Source: Alteromonas sp. C1M14
GTDB lineage: Bacteria > Pseudomonadota > Gammaproteobacteria > Enterobacterales > Alteromonadaceae
Length of the DNA: 64,000 bases
Assembly: GCF_018860965.1 (NCBI RefSeq)
Contig: NZ_JAHKQF010000008.1
Coordinates: 434,001-498,000, forward strand
Direction: 5' to 3'
Shown piece after piece: positions 27,824 to 36,529 of the stretch. Position 1 is the stretch's first letter, and each line of letters opens with the position of its first letter. A program made the position numbers and the translations under genes. Under the pieces are notes generated by a model. That model searched no databases. It had not been told where the DNA came from and was given only the letters and a program-made list of their open reading frames with translations.

Positions 27824-30520
27824 TTACATTTGCCAGGTAAACCCAAGTTCAAAGGTACGGCCATATTCTTCATACTGGGCATTGACATTGCGCTGTCCGA
27901 AGTAGGCATAGTAGGGTTCGTCGGTTAGGTTGACGCCGTTGAAGTAAACCAGCATGTTGTCGTTAACATAGTATTTTCCAGAGAAATCCACTTGCTGGTG
28001 ATCGTCTTCCATGCGGATGAAATCCCCATCAATTTCTTCGAAATTCTCGCTTTTGTAAGTCATGGTTAAACGCAGGCTCACGGCATTATTTTCATAACCT
28101 AAGGTGAGGTTGCCGATGCGATCTGATTGATTGGGCAAACTGGTTTCAAACTTCTCACCATCCACATAGGTGGTGGCATCAGAGGTGGAAAAGGTACCGT
28201 TAGCCGACATTAAAAAGCCGTTATCAAAGGTTTTCACCCAGGACAGTTCTAGACCATGTAAGGAAGCCGAGTCACCATTGATCCCTTGCGTAACCTCATC
28301 GTAGCCTTCCCATCCTTCGGTACCGGCTACATCGGCGTAAACTACAAAGTTGTCGATGTCTTTATAGAAGTAGCCGGCAGAGATAACCCCAATGTTGCCC
28401 GGGTAGTATTCTAAGGTTAAATCGATATTATTCGCTTCATAGGGCTTTAACTCTGGGTTCCCCGCTTCAGCGGTACGCTCGGTTACAAAGCTGCCATCGT
28501 CTTCTTCTTCGGTCTTTGTTTCGATGATTTGGTAGGCCGCTACGTCTTCAAACTTGGGGCGAGAAAGGGTTTGGGTATAGGCGCCGCGGATCACCACCTT
28601 GTCATTCACGTTATAGCGCAGGTTAATGCTGGGCAGCCAGTGATCATAGTCCCGGTCGGCAGACCAGTCAGTATTGAGCACTTCTTCCTCATCGGTTTGT
28701 GCATTTTCCACTAATTCAACCCGCATGCCTTGGGTACTAAAATCAGTGCGCTCGTACCGTAAACCGGCAACGATCCGCAGGTCATCAATATCCGCCGTGA
28801 CCATAGTATAAGCGGCGAAAATATCTTCATTGTTAATATAAGATGCGCCGTTAGATTCAATTTCTGAATCCAGTTCAGCCAATTCGAGGCTGTCACGTTG
28901 CTGGTTAAAGGTACTTCTTAGGGAAGCGCGGTTTAACCCATCACCGAAATCACCTAAATTGTAATCCGGTGAGGCGGCAACAAAAGCTTCCCCTGTGACG
29001 CCATCAAAATCGCCATCGTAAATATACACATTGCTGTTGCGATCTTTTTCACGGCTGCGGTATTTACTACCGAATTTTATTTCCCCCGGGTAGTCACCTA
29101 AGGAAATTTTGCGGCTAATATCAAACTTGGCACTGGTTTCCACATCTTTGGTGTAATTGTCTTCAAAGCTAATTTCATCCAGATCATAAAGGGAGAGATC
29201 CATGGCATCATCATTTTGTATCACTTGGGGAATGATGGCATTAAGATCCGCTGAAATACTGTCGTTGTCTTGTTTAAAGGTGTAGTAAAGGGCGTTGGGC
29301 TCATCTTCATCGGATTTAGCATAACCGAGTTGCCAGTCAATCAGCCAGGTGTCCAATTGATGCTCTGCGCCAGCGGCAACGGTGAAGATGGTTTGGGTTT
29401 CGTAACGATCTTTGCTTTCCCGCTCAATATCCGAGTCTTCGCCGTCAAAAGTAAAGGTATTGGCTTGGCGGTATTCATCGTCGGAAAATTTGCTGTACAA
29501 GGTGCGTATATAATACTGATTGTTAAAATCGGGGCGGTAGTCAACATTGACTGCGGTACCTAAGCGTTCCCGAGTAATGGTGTAATCCCGTTGTTCCAGC
29601 TTATCCTCGCCGTTACTTTCGATATTATCTGAACCAAAGTCCCGTTCAAACCAAGACAGTGCCGCCGCAACGCCTAAAGACTCGCTAAATTTATGGGTGA
29701 CCGCAGTGGATAATTTAGGGCTGACTTTATCTACCAGTTCATTGTAACTGCCCTGAGCGGTAAATTTGGCCGTATCGGTGGGGTAATCAAAAGCACTTAC
29801 GCTTTTTACTTCCACGGAGCCACCAATGGCATCGGCATCCATATCGGGGGTGACGGATTTTGATACTTCTAGGCTTTGGATCAGTTCTGAAGGAATAACA
29901 TCCAGCGCCACAGAGCGCACACCGGACTCTGGGGAGGGGACATTCAATCCGTTAATGGTGACGTTGTTTAAGTTAGGATCGATGCCGCGGATCCCCACAA
30001 AGCGGCCTTCCCCTTGGTCCCGTTCGATAGATAAACCGGGTAAACGCTGTAAGGCTTCTGCGGCATTTTGATCGGGAAATTGGCCGATGGCATCGGCAGA
30101 GACAATGGAGGATATTCTGTCTGAAGTACGTTGTTGATTTATGGCTCGGGCCTGGCCGCTACGTTGCCCTTTTACTAGAATATCAGCCATGGCCTTATCG
30201 TTATCAGATAGCACAATAACTGGGCTGACAACGCCACTGTCTTTCACTTTGACTATTTGGGTGACGGTGGGGGCACCAAGATAACTCACCTCCAGGGTGT
30301 ATGCCCCAGCAGTAAGATCAGTGAACCGAAAGGTACCATCGCGGCGGGTTTCGGTACTTAAATTTAGCGCCGGAATTTTTACCATGGCACCGGCAAAGAC
30401 ACGGGCTTGATTTTCACTGGTCAATTTTCCTTCGATATCTCCTGCCATGAGGGTGAAAGGTACGGTTGACAGTCCCGCGGCAGCTAAACAATGCAGGGTT
30501 AATTTTGATAAGCGAAGCAT
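27824..30520 (-). CDS. TonB-dependent receptor, probably for phytate or its products
   Basis: An 898-residue outer membrane receptor. A signal peptide (about residues 1-26) is followed by a carboxypeptidase-regulatory-like domain (27-105) and then the plug with a TonB-box-like start and LPGLSIERDQGEGRFVGIRG (about 155-175). A 22-strand barrel ends in the aromatic FELGFTWQM. This architecture is typical of Alteromonadales receptors for oligosaccharides and phosphorylated compounds. The gene upstream of phytase and a Pho-box-like site at 30582-30610 point to uptake of phytate or inositol phosphates under phosphate limitation. The substrate is inferred. Confidence 0.85.
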   Translation of the reverse strand: MLRLSKLTLHCLAAAGLSTVPFTLMAGDIEGKLTSENQARVFAGAMVKIPALNLSTETRRDGTFRFTDLTAGAYTLEVSYLGAPTVTQIVKVKDSGVVSPVIVLSDNDKAMADILVKGQRSGQARAINQQRTSDRISSIVSADAIGQFPDQNAAEALQRLPGLSIERDQGEGRFVGIRGIDPNLNNVTINGLNVPSPESGVRSVALDVIPSELIQSLEVSKSVTPDMDADAIGGSVEVKSVSAFDYPTDTAKFTAQGSYNELVDKVSPKLSTAVTHKFSESLGVAAALSWFERDFGSDNIESNGEDKLEQRDYTITRERLGTAVNVDYRPDFNNQYYIRTLYSKFSDDEYRQANTFTFDGEDSDIERESKDRYETQTIFTVAAGAEHQLDTWLIDWQLGYAKSDEDEPNALYYTFKQDNDSISADLNAIIPQVIQNDDAMDLSLYDLDEISFEDNYTKDVETSAKFDISRKISLGDYPGEIKFGSKYRSREKDRNSNVYIYDGDFDGVTGEAFVAASPDYNLGDFGDGLNRASLRSTFNQQRDSLELAELDSEIESNGASYINNEDIFAAYTMVTADIDDLRIVAGLRYERTDFSTQGMRVELVENAQTDEEEVLNTDWSADRDYDHWLPSINLRYNVNDKVVIRGAYTQTLSRPKFEDVAAYQIIETKTEEEDDGSFVTERTAEAGNPELKPYEANNIDLTLEYYPGNIGVISAGYFYKDIDNFVVYADVAGTEGWEGYDEVTQGINGDSASLHGLELSWVKTFDNGFLMSANGTFSTSDATTYVDGEKFETSLPNQSDRIGNLTLGYENNAVSLRLTMTYKSENFEEIDGDFIRMEDDHQQVDFSGKYYVNDNMLVYFNGVNLTDEPYYAYFGQRNVNAQYEEYGRTFELGFTWQM

Positions 30521-30581
30521 ATGTGCATTCCTGATAACAAGATGATTGAGGTTGTGTGGGGGGCTACGCTAGAAAGCTTGG

Positions 30582-30610
30582 ATGACAAATTGATGACTGA
30601 GATGTGACAG
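30582..30610 (-). promoter_or_regulatory. Three-repeat Pho-box-like site
   Basis: Read toward the receptor gene, the heptamers CTGTCAC, CAGTCAT and TTGTCAT are spaced exactly 11 bp apart, as in PhoB sites (consensus CTGTCAT with 4-bp AT-rich spacers). They lie 62-90 bp upstream of the receptor start. An overlapping TGTGACA-N5-TGTCACA inverted repeat lies at 30603-30621. Confidence 0.6.
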
Positions 30611-30663
30611 CCGTTGTCACAATCGGTGGAATTTGGCACTTTTTGTCGGTGAGACATATTTAT

Positions 30664-30775
30664 GAGCCAATATGACCTGTATCTAACTTATTGTTAAATA
30701 TGAAAATTGATGAAAATATCTCGTCGAAGGGCGATTTTCGACATCCGTTTGTCATAATTCTGAGCCAAAATGACC
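30664..30775. repeat. Pair of 14-bp repeats upstream of the GGDEF gene
   Basis: GAGCCAATATGACC (30664-30677) and GAGCCAAAATGACC (30762-30775) match at 13 of 14 positions and start 98 bp apart in the same orientation. They are possible regulator sites for the GGDEF/AraC pair. The rest of 30521-30835 holds only the Pho-like site. Confidence 0.4.
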
Positions 30776-30835
30776 CTTTCTATGAACCTACGTTTTACGT
30801 TATCAACGTGTTTTTGCGAATTACCCTGAGGCCTT

Positions 30836-31735
30836 ATGAATTCGGTTTATCGTGCTCGGCAAAGTCATTTGATTGGCGGCAGTATTGCGACTCAAGCGCT
30901 GGCGTTATATTTGTGTTTTTCCCATGGAATTACAAAAGCCGCAGCACAAATTGCATGGCTGGATGTGGTGGGCGAGGGAAGCGTTTTGGTTTTTGCATTA
31001 AGCTGGATCGTGGCTGCGATCGTCAGTCGCCCCCCTGGTCGAGTGACTACCTTATTGATTGTTGGCCTTAATTGCTTTGCATTTACAACGATGCTGGATT
31101 TTCTCGATGAAGTATTTAGCTATTCTCTGGCTTCCGACTGGTTAAGTATGCTGGAGTCTATTCCGGCTGCTGTGGGCATGGTGGTGATGACCATCGCCCT
31201 TGTGGCTTGGCATGGAGAGCAAAAAGCGCTGAATAAACAACTACAACGCCGAGAGTGGACGTATCGGGATCATCATCAAATTGATGCAGTAACCCAGTTA
31301 TATCAGGCAGACTATTGGCAAGAACGGGTTGAGGAGCTATGTAGTCGCAAACTGACCGGATGTGCGCTTATGCTAGATATAAACGGTTTTTCTCAATTTA
31401 ACCAAATTCATGGCTATCAAGAGGGAAACCGCTTTTTGCAAGAAATTGCTCGATTACTTGTGATGCATGTGCGAGAAAACGACCTCGTGTGCCGGTTTGC
31501 CGGTGATCGTTTTGTGCTGTTATTGCCCAATACGCATTTTTCCACCGCGGCTGCCGTGGCCCGACAAATTGAGGTGTCGGTACATCATTTGGCCTTTAAA
31601 AGCGGTGTGAATACCACCGCCGTATTTCAATCGGTACGCACTGCCACCCTGCGCATTGATGGAAATAAGCCGGTAGCGCAGATACTTGCAAACCTGCAAG
31701 AAATGTTAGATAAACCGCGACACCAGGCCGCATGA
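30836..31735 (+). CDS. Membrane GGDEF-like protein with degenerate AGDRF site
   Basis: A 299-residue protein with about four N-terminal TM helices (about residues 15-130), a short linker, then a GGDEF-fold domain (about 155-295). The signature is AGDRF in place of GG(D/E)EF, so cyclase activity is doubtful. The inhibitory I-site RxxD is kept five residues upstream (RENDLVCRF). Such proteins often act as c-di-GMP receptors or scaffolds. ATG at 30836 has GAGG upstream. Its stop overlaps the start of the AraC-type gene by 4 bp, so the two are co-expressed. Confidence 0.82.
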   Translation: MNSVYRARQSHLIGGSIATQALALYLCFSHGITKAAAQIAWLDVVGEGSVLVFALSWIVAAIVSRPPGRVTTLLIVGLNCFAFTTMLDFLDEVFSYSLASDWLSMLESIPAAVGMVVMTIALVAWHGEQKALNKQLQRREWTYRDHHQIDAVTQLYQADYWQERVEELCSRKLTGCALMLDINGFSQFNQIHGYQEGNRFLQEIARLLVMHVRENDLVCRFAGDRFVLLLPNTHFSTAAAVARQIEVSVHHLAFKSGVNTTAVFQSVRTATLRIDGNKPVAQILANLQEMLDKPRHQAA

Positions 31736-32778
31736 AACACAGTATTGTTCAACCTCATCACCTGGTAACTCATAATGAGAAAGTGATACCGGCTTACCCG
31801 ATGTGTCGAGCGGTGGTTGACGTGGTCACAAGCCAGGGCATTGATCAGCATAAGCTGCTTCGTGGAACGGGTATTTTTGATACAGACATTTGTCATTCGG
31901 GGTGGGTGTCGGCAAATCAATTATCAGCCTTACTTAGTAACGTGGTGAAGCATAGTAAAAGTAAAGGTGTTGGGCTGCAGATAGGGCAAGCCCTAGCGAC
32001 GTCTCACTACAGTGGGTTTGCTAAGGCGTTAGGTTACTGTCGAGATTTAACCCAAGCAAGCACCATCTTGTCTCATTATTTGTTGCAAGTATGCCCGTTG
32101 GTGGATTTTGGGGTTTATCGCCAGCCCCACGGGTTGTTGCTTACGCTGCGAAATAGCATGGGGAAAAGCAAAGGCTTCCCTCTTGCGGTGGACATTGTAA
32201 TGGCCGCTTTTATTGCCCTTACCAAGCAATGGTGTGGATACCGCTTACCCATTCATTTTTATTTTCCCTTTTCTCGCCCTCGTCAACTGGCAGAATATGA
32301 AATGCATTTAGGGCGTCGATTGCACTTTGATCAACCGTGCTTGAGTATGGCCATTGATGAGCAGGGGCAAACAACAACGTTTAACCAGCATAACCCTTTT
32401 TTACTGCGGGCATCGTTACATCATTATCGTCAACATTGGTCGCAAGGATCTTTACTGGTGCATTGGGTGCGGGTCTCCATTGCTCAACATCCCCATCTAA
32501 CGGTGGCTGACACCGCAGAGCAGTTGGCCATGAGTCCGGCAACCTTAAAGCGAAGGCTTAAAGAATATCAGGTTACCTTTACTGCGTTGGTGGACGAAGT
32601 TCGGCGTGAACAAGCCATTTTTTTGCTACAGGTATGTCAACTTTCCAATGCGCAAAGCGCCATTAATATGGCTATCGATGATCTTACGAATTTTCGCCGA
32701 GCGGTTAAGCGTTGGACGGGGCGTACGCCCAGTGAATTACGGCAATTAAATCCACTAAGCTTACCCATAGACAAATAG
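31732..32778 (+). CDS. AraC-family transcriptional regulator
   Basis: A 348-residue regulator with an N-terminal arabinose_bd-type domain (about residues 20-210) and a C-terminal pair of HTH motifs (LTVADTAEQLAMSPATLKRR, about 260-279, and NMAIDDLTNFRRAVKRWTG, about 308-326). This architecture (OruR/ArgR-like group) senses small hydrophobic or amino acid-like ligands. It is translationally coupled to the degenerate GGDEF gene. The target is not visible. Confidence 0.85.
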   Translation: MKHSIVQPHHLVTHNEKVIPAYPMCRAVVDVVTSQGIDQHKLLRGTGIFDTDICHSGWVSANQLSALLSNVVKHSKSKGVGLQIGQALATSHYSGFAKALGYCRDLTQASTILSHYLLQVCPLVDFGVYRQPHGLLLTLRNSMGKSKGFPLAVDIVMAAFIALTKQWCGYRLPIHFYFPFSRPRQLAEYEMHLGRRLHFDQPCLSMAIDEQGQTTTFNQHNPFLLRASLHHYRQHWSQGSLLVHWVRVSIAQHPHLTVADTAEQLAMSPATLKRRLKEYQVTFTALVDEVRREQAIFLLQVCQLSNAQSAINMAIDDLTNFRRAVKRWTGRTPSELRQLNPLSLPIDK

Positions 32779-32796
32779 CGCTACCAGCACATGGGG

Positions 32797-33963
32797 TTAG
32801 CGTTTTGCTACAAAATCGTTAGGTTGAATGTTGCTTAGTAAGCCGCCGTCTGTCACTTCCACCGTGGCACTATCTACCGATGCACTAACAACCTTTACTT
32901 TAGCTGGGTACAAGTTGTATTGCAGAAACGTCATGCCTTGGGGGTCGACCACCTCGCTGGTCTTATATAGGGTTAATTCATCGCCGGGACGAATGCCATG
33001 GGCGCGGCCAATAGAGACCTGTAGCTGATTACCTGTTACCGCAAGGACCCGTCCAGTGGCAGGCTGACAAACCAATGTGTGTTCTACATCTTCAACGACA
33101 TTGGTATAAAGTCGACTGATGGCCTTGCCATATTCGCTGCCCCAAAAAACCTCGCTGCTTACATCTATCTGAGCAAAGCGGTCGAAATCCCATTGCGCCT
33201 GCGTGTGATAGTTTTTCTCTAACAGCAAAGCGCCATTCATGCCATCAACCACAAATACATCCATGGCAAACTCGCGAAGTGCTTCTTCACTTTTCCAAAA
33301 CGCCAACGAGGACGGGATGGTTCGTGTCAGGCTGACATCGGTAATTACGGCGGCAAGAATAAATTGTGCCCGGGTTTGCCTAGCAAGGGACGGAGCCTGA
33401 GATAATACATTTGCCCGATCCCAACGCACGGTATAAGGCTCAATGCGGCCGATGGCCACACGTTCAGACAAGGCGGACATTTGCTGTTGTAACTGCCGTG
33501 GGGCGACGTCGGTAAGTGAGTGAATTTGCCCGTCTTGGGCTTGTTGGCGGTGGGCGAGAGGAAAGTAGGTCGTTACCAGGTTTTTTTTGAATTCAGCGGC
33601 AGCACATTGGGCCGCGCGGGGAAAAATGTCTGCCCGAATACGCACCGTAACGTAATCGTCGTGCCATCTTTCATCAACTAATTGAAGATCGTTAACTTCA
33701 CCGGCGGCATTGATTTGCAACCTGTCTTCTTGTAACAATCCATTGGTCAGTACCTGCACACTTTGCACTGATGCACCAGCAAACATTAATGCTTGTCTAA
33801 TGGCTTCTTCGGTGGCTAGCTTTTTCGCAGCCTGCCTATCCCCTTGTGAGATCAATGCTTGCCCCTGAGCTTCAAACCAGGCGGCAGAAGTTTGCCCACA
33901 AAGTAATAGTCCCATCGCTAGCATTGCCAAATTTTTCATTAAACCGTGTTTTGTTATACCCAT
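32797..33963 (-). CDS. flgT: Flagellar H-ring protein FlgT
   Basis: A 388-residue periplasmic protein of the H ring, which surrounds the LP ring and, with MotX/MotY, supports Na+-driven polar motors. It has a signal peptide (core LAMLAMGLLLCGQTSA), an N-terminal FlgT domain WFEAQGQALISQGDRQAAKK, a middle domain, and a C-terminal SH3-like part with IGRAHGIRPGDELTLYKTS. The start at 33963 is favoured by AGAGAA a few bases upstream. ATG 33939 would give a shorter, more typical signal peptide, so the choice is open. It is divergent from flgP. Confidence 0.9.
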   Translation of the reverse strand: MGITKHGLMKNLAMLAMGLLLCGQTSAAWFEAQGQALISQGDRQAAKKLATEEAIRQALMFAGASVQSVQVLTNGLLQEDRLQINAAGEVNDLQLVDERWHDDYVTVRIRADIFPRAAQCAAAEFKKNLVTTYFPLAHRQQAQDGQIHSLTDVAPRQLQQQMSALSERVAIGRIEPYTVRWDRANVLSQAPSLARQTRAQFILAAVITDVSLTRTIPSSLAFWKSEEALREFAMDVFVVDGMNGALLLEKNYHTQAQWDFDRFAQIDVSSEVFWGSEYGKAISRLYTNVVEDVEHTLVCQPATGRVLAVTGNQLQVSIGRAHGIRPGDELTLYKTSEVVDPQGMTFLQYNLYPAKVKVVSASVDSATVEVTDGGLLSNIQPNDFVAKR

Positions 33964-34130
33964 TTCTGTTCTCTGGCACACTAATGACGTAAGTCATGTG
34001 ATAGCAAGCTGCCTGACAGGTGACGACGACTGACGCGTACCTAAGGTTAGCCTTACCGGTTAGCTTATTGATGATAAACACAGCAAATATTGTTCCTAAA
34101 TTAATAGTATAAATTTTGACGCTGCTGTTA

Positions 34131-34146
34131 GGGCACAGTAGTTGCT
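34131..34146 (+). promoter_or_regulatory. Sigma-54 promoter of flgP
   Basis: GGGCAC-AGTAG-TTGCT matches the -24/-12 consensus TGGCAC-N5-TTGCW apart from the first base, 72 bp before flgP. Confidence 0.65.
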
Positions 34147-34217
34147 AGATACGCAGAGTGCTAGGGTGCAAAATAAACGGTTTTGCCCCTCATGTTTATC
34201 ATTGAAGAAGGTTCGTT

Positions 34218-34694
34218 ATGAATAAAATTAGCCAACAACTCCTTGTGGTTATCAGTGTCCTCGGCGCTATATTGATTAGCGGCTGTAGTAGCTTGATCGA
34301 TAAGCATGTGGAATGGGAAACCGTGGAGCCTGAGGAATATCCCGTTCTCAATGCCATTGGTTATGCTCCTATTACCCTACAGCGCGGAAACACCGATAAC
34401 GATCGTACTTTGATGGCCATGCGAGCATCAAAACTTGACGCCTACCGTGAATTAGCCGAACAGGTCTACGGGCAGAAATTAGACGGCAGTCAATCGGTGG
34501 CGAACCTGGTGTTGCAGGATTCTCGCTTAAAAGCGTCTGTGGAAGGCGTAATTCGAGGAGCGCGGGTGGTAAAAAGTTATCCAGTTGGCGAAGATACCTA
34601 TGCCACCGAGTTAGAGTTAGATATGCGTAGAGTTTACGATATTTATTTGTCGGCGACGAAGCCAAAGCGGATACGCGACGTTACCTACTATTAA
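34218..34694 (+). CDS. flgP: Flagellar lipoprotein FlgP
   Basis: A 158-residue LPP20-family outer membrane lipoprotein. The signal peptide ends in lipobox LISGC (Cys23). The conserved core is APITLQRGNTDNDRTLMAMRASKLDAYRELAEQVYG (starting about residue 50) and a C-terminal RRVYDIYLS. In Vibrio it is part of the basal disk and H-ring region of the polar flagellum. In Vibrio flgO lies next to flgP, but no flgO is present between flgT and flgP here. The start codon is an ATG with GAAGAAGG upstream. Confidence 0.9.
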   Translation: MNKISQQLLVVISVLGAILISGCSSLIDKHVEWETVEPEEYPVLNAIGYAPITLQRGNTDNDRTLMAMRASKLDAYRELAEQVYGQKLDGSQSVANLVLQDSRLKASVEGVIRGARVVKSYPVGEDTYATELELDMRRVYDIYLSATKPKRIRDVTYY

Positions 34695-34760
34695 GACCGT
34701 TTGTTGCTATGTTGGGGGGACGTCTACTGATTGGGATGAAAATACCAAGGTGGCAACAGA

Positions 34761-35192
34761 TTACGCGCTGATCCCCCGCCCACGACCTGAACCTTTAGGT
34801 TTGCCACTTTTATCGTAGGTCAGTGATTCTTTCGCTCTTACTTCTAACATCAAGTTTCTTAAGTGGGTCAGACGCAATTGCCCCTGTTCTACCGCTTTTT
34901 CATTTACTTGGGTTTTGTAACGGCACTCTTCGAGCTGCTGCTTAGATTGTTCAATCATTGCATTGATATCATCAGGCACGTCTTGTGATGCCGATAAGGG
35001 TTCGAAGTGTTGGGATACCCGTTGATCAGTGAGCTGAATTTGCTCGAGGGTCTGCTCTTTTTCTTTAAGCAAGTTAATGAGCGATTCTGCGTTGCGAGAA
35101 CTAATAAGGTGCAATTCCTGATCGAGCAACGCCGACAATTGAGTTAGATTGGCTAACTGTTGTTCGAGGGCTTGCTGAAGTTCATGCACCAT
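34761..35192 (-). CDS. flgN: Flagellar export chaperone FlgN
   Basis: A 143-residue, wholly helical protein (long helices at about residues 1-60, 65-100 and 105-125) that protects the hook-filament junction proteins FlgK and FlgL before export. The C-terminal tail GKPKGSGRGRGISA is basic and probably disordered. It is 11 bp downstream of flgM in a flgMN pair. It converges with flgP. Confidence 0.85.
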   Translation of the reverse strand: MVHELQQALEQQLANLTQLSALLDQELHLISSRNAESLINLLKEKEQTLEQIQLTDQRVSQHFEPLSASQDVPDDINAMIEQSKQQLEECRYKTQVNEKAVEQGQLRLTHLRNLMLEVRAKESLTYDKSGKPKGSGRGRGISA

Positions 35193-35203
35193 TTATTTAC
35201 TCT

Positions 35204-35539
35204 CTAGGGTTTTAAACCAAATACTTGCGCTTCTAAGCGGGCGATTTTTTGAGCCAGTGAATCAGCATCAATTTTATACTCACCACTTTGAATTGCTTTT
35301 TTTAGTTTATCCACTTTTTCCTGATTCACCGGTGCTTCTGTCCCTTTCTTCTGTACCTGGCTTAATTGCTGGGCAGACTGGGTCAGCGACACGGAATCCT
35401 GTCTCGGAGCCGTGGTATGTGTATTTTTTGCCGCTACGTCTTGTTGCACGGCAGTTTGTGCTTGCGACTGTTGATTATTCAACTTCGCATTGTCAATGGG
35501 GGCCTTAGGGCTGCCATTGTTTACATTATTAATTGCCAT
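35204..35539 (-). CDS. flgM: Anti-sigma-28 factor FlgM
   Basis: A 111-residue protein with a disordered Gln/Asn-rich N-terminal half (MAINNVNNGSPKAP start). The conserved C-terminal FliA-binding region is VDKLKKAIQSGEYKIDADSLAQKI (about 79-102). It holds FliA inactive until hook completion, then is exported. It is transcribed from a consensus FliA promoter (35576-35602), so it is under feedback from its own target. Confidence 0.92.
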   Translation of the reverse strand: MAINNVNNGSPKAPIDNAKLNNQQSQAQTAVQQDVAAKNTHTTAPRQDSVSLTQSAQQLSQVQKKGTEAPVNQEKVDKLKKAIQSGEYKIDADSLAQKIARLEAQVFGLKP

Positions 35540-35575
35540 ATTGATTTTCCACTACCAATAATACCTCGTTTAGTT

Positions 35576-35602
35576 TATCGGCAGATTGCTTCGCAACTTT
35601 AG
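35576..35602 (-). promoter_or_regulatory. FliA (sigma-28) promoter of flgMN
   Basis: On the minus strand TAAAGTTG, 11 bp, GCCGATAA is a near-perfect match to TAAAGTTT-N11-GCCGATAA. It lies 37 bp before flgM. Confidence 0.9.
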
Positions 35603-35632
35603 CCTAATTTACTAATTTTTTTAGGCAGTAGC

Positions 35633-36367
35633 CTACAGATTGACTATCACGGTTTGGGTGCTGGCCACTTCGGCGATAATCGATTTTCGCGACGATGCGT
35701 TAAGCACTTGAATATTATCACCAATTACGCCGTCTTGCTGGGCTATCCCCGCGGTTTTTACCTGCATGCCAGCGGCGTTAGCGCTTATTGTAATACGATC
35801 GCCCTTACAAACAAAGCACAGCATATTACCTTGAATGGCTTGTCCTTGTCTCACGCGCCGTTTCATGCGAGCACCAATCAGTGGCGTAAGGTCGGTATAA
35901 CTGGTATGACGAATAAGATTAACGTCAACTTCTGAGAGCGTTAAGTTTTGCGCACTTAGCACCGTGCCTGGACTTATCATGCCAGCGGTAACCACCACCG
36001 TTCGGGTGCGGGCGATCCTGCCATTGGTAAACAAATACCAATTACTGCTTGGGCAACTTACCCGCACAGAGACATAGCTTTGAGACAGTGCCCCTTCATC
36101 GGCCTGGTAGTGATAACCGCTATCACAATGTTGTATTTGAATGCGTTGGTCGATGGGCAGTACGGTTATTTGAACATTATCATTTTGAAACCGATCGCCA
36201 ATAGCCGCGCGTAGATACTGCTCAGCCCCTTCTTGTAATTGCTGACGCAATTGGTCAGAAGACTGTGCAAATACCTGAAAACTGACTATGGTTATGAGCA
36301 GAGCAACGACACCAAGGTGGCGTCTTTCTCGTTTTTTTGTATTTGAATATTGAATCTTTTTCTTCAT
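35633..36367 (-). CDS. flgA: P-ring assembly chaperone FlgA
   Basis: A 244-residue periplasmic chaperone for the P-ring protein FlgI. It has a signal peptide (core GVVALLITIVSFQVFA), an N-terminal domain (about 30-110) and a C-terminal SAF-like domain (about 120-240, with PGTVLSAQNLTLSEVDV, MKRRVRQGQAI and GDIQVLNASS-type end segments). The start is placed at ATG 36367. A GTG six bases upstream (36373) has AGGTGA better placed and may be the true start. An in-frame ATG at 36448 would put 27 residues before the signal peptide and is unlikely. It is divergent from cheV. Confidence 0.9.
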   Translation of the reverse strand: MKKKIQYSNTKKRERRHLGVVALLITIVSFQVFAQSSDQLRQQLQEGAEQYLRAAIGDRFQNDNVQITVLPIDQRIQIQHCDSGYHYQADEGALSQSYVSVRVSCPSSNWYLFTNGRIARTRTVVVTAGMISPGTVLSAQNLTLSEVDVNLIRHTSYTDLTPLIGARMKRRVRQGQAIQGNMLCFVCKGDRITISANAAGMQVKTAGIAQQDGVIGDNIQVLNASSRKSIIAEVASTQTVIVNL

Positions 36368-36529
36368 TTTCACTTTTTCGTGTTCACCTGAACGCAATTT
36401 GACTATGATTAATAACAGTATCTGACGGGTCGAAGATGTCAGCGTCACTTTTTTGGCGATTCTACTTCAAATCATTAAGTGATATTGTCAACGCAATGTT
36501 CGTGCCCAAAATTTATATAGAGGTGAGGT

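Noticed and set aside
30691-31071. Plus-strand 126-aa ORF overlapping the start of the GGDEF gene
   Set aside because: It is out of frame with the conserved GGDEF protein, covers its first 80 codons in another frame and has no recognisable domain.
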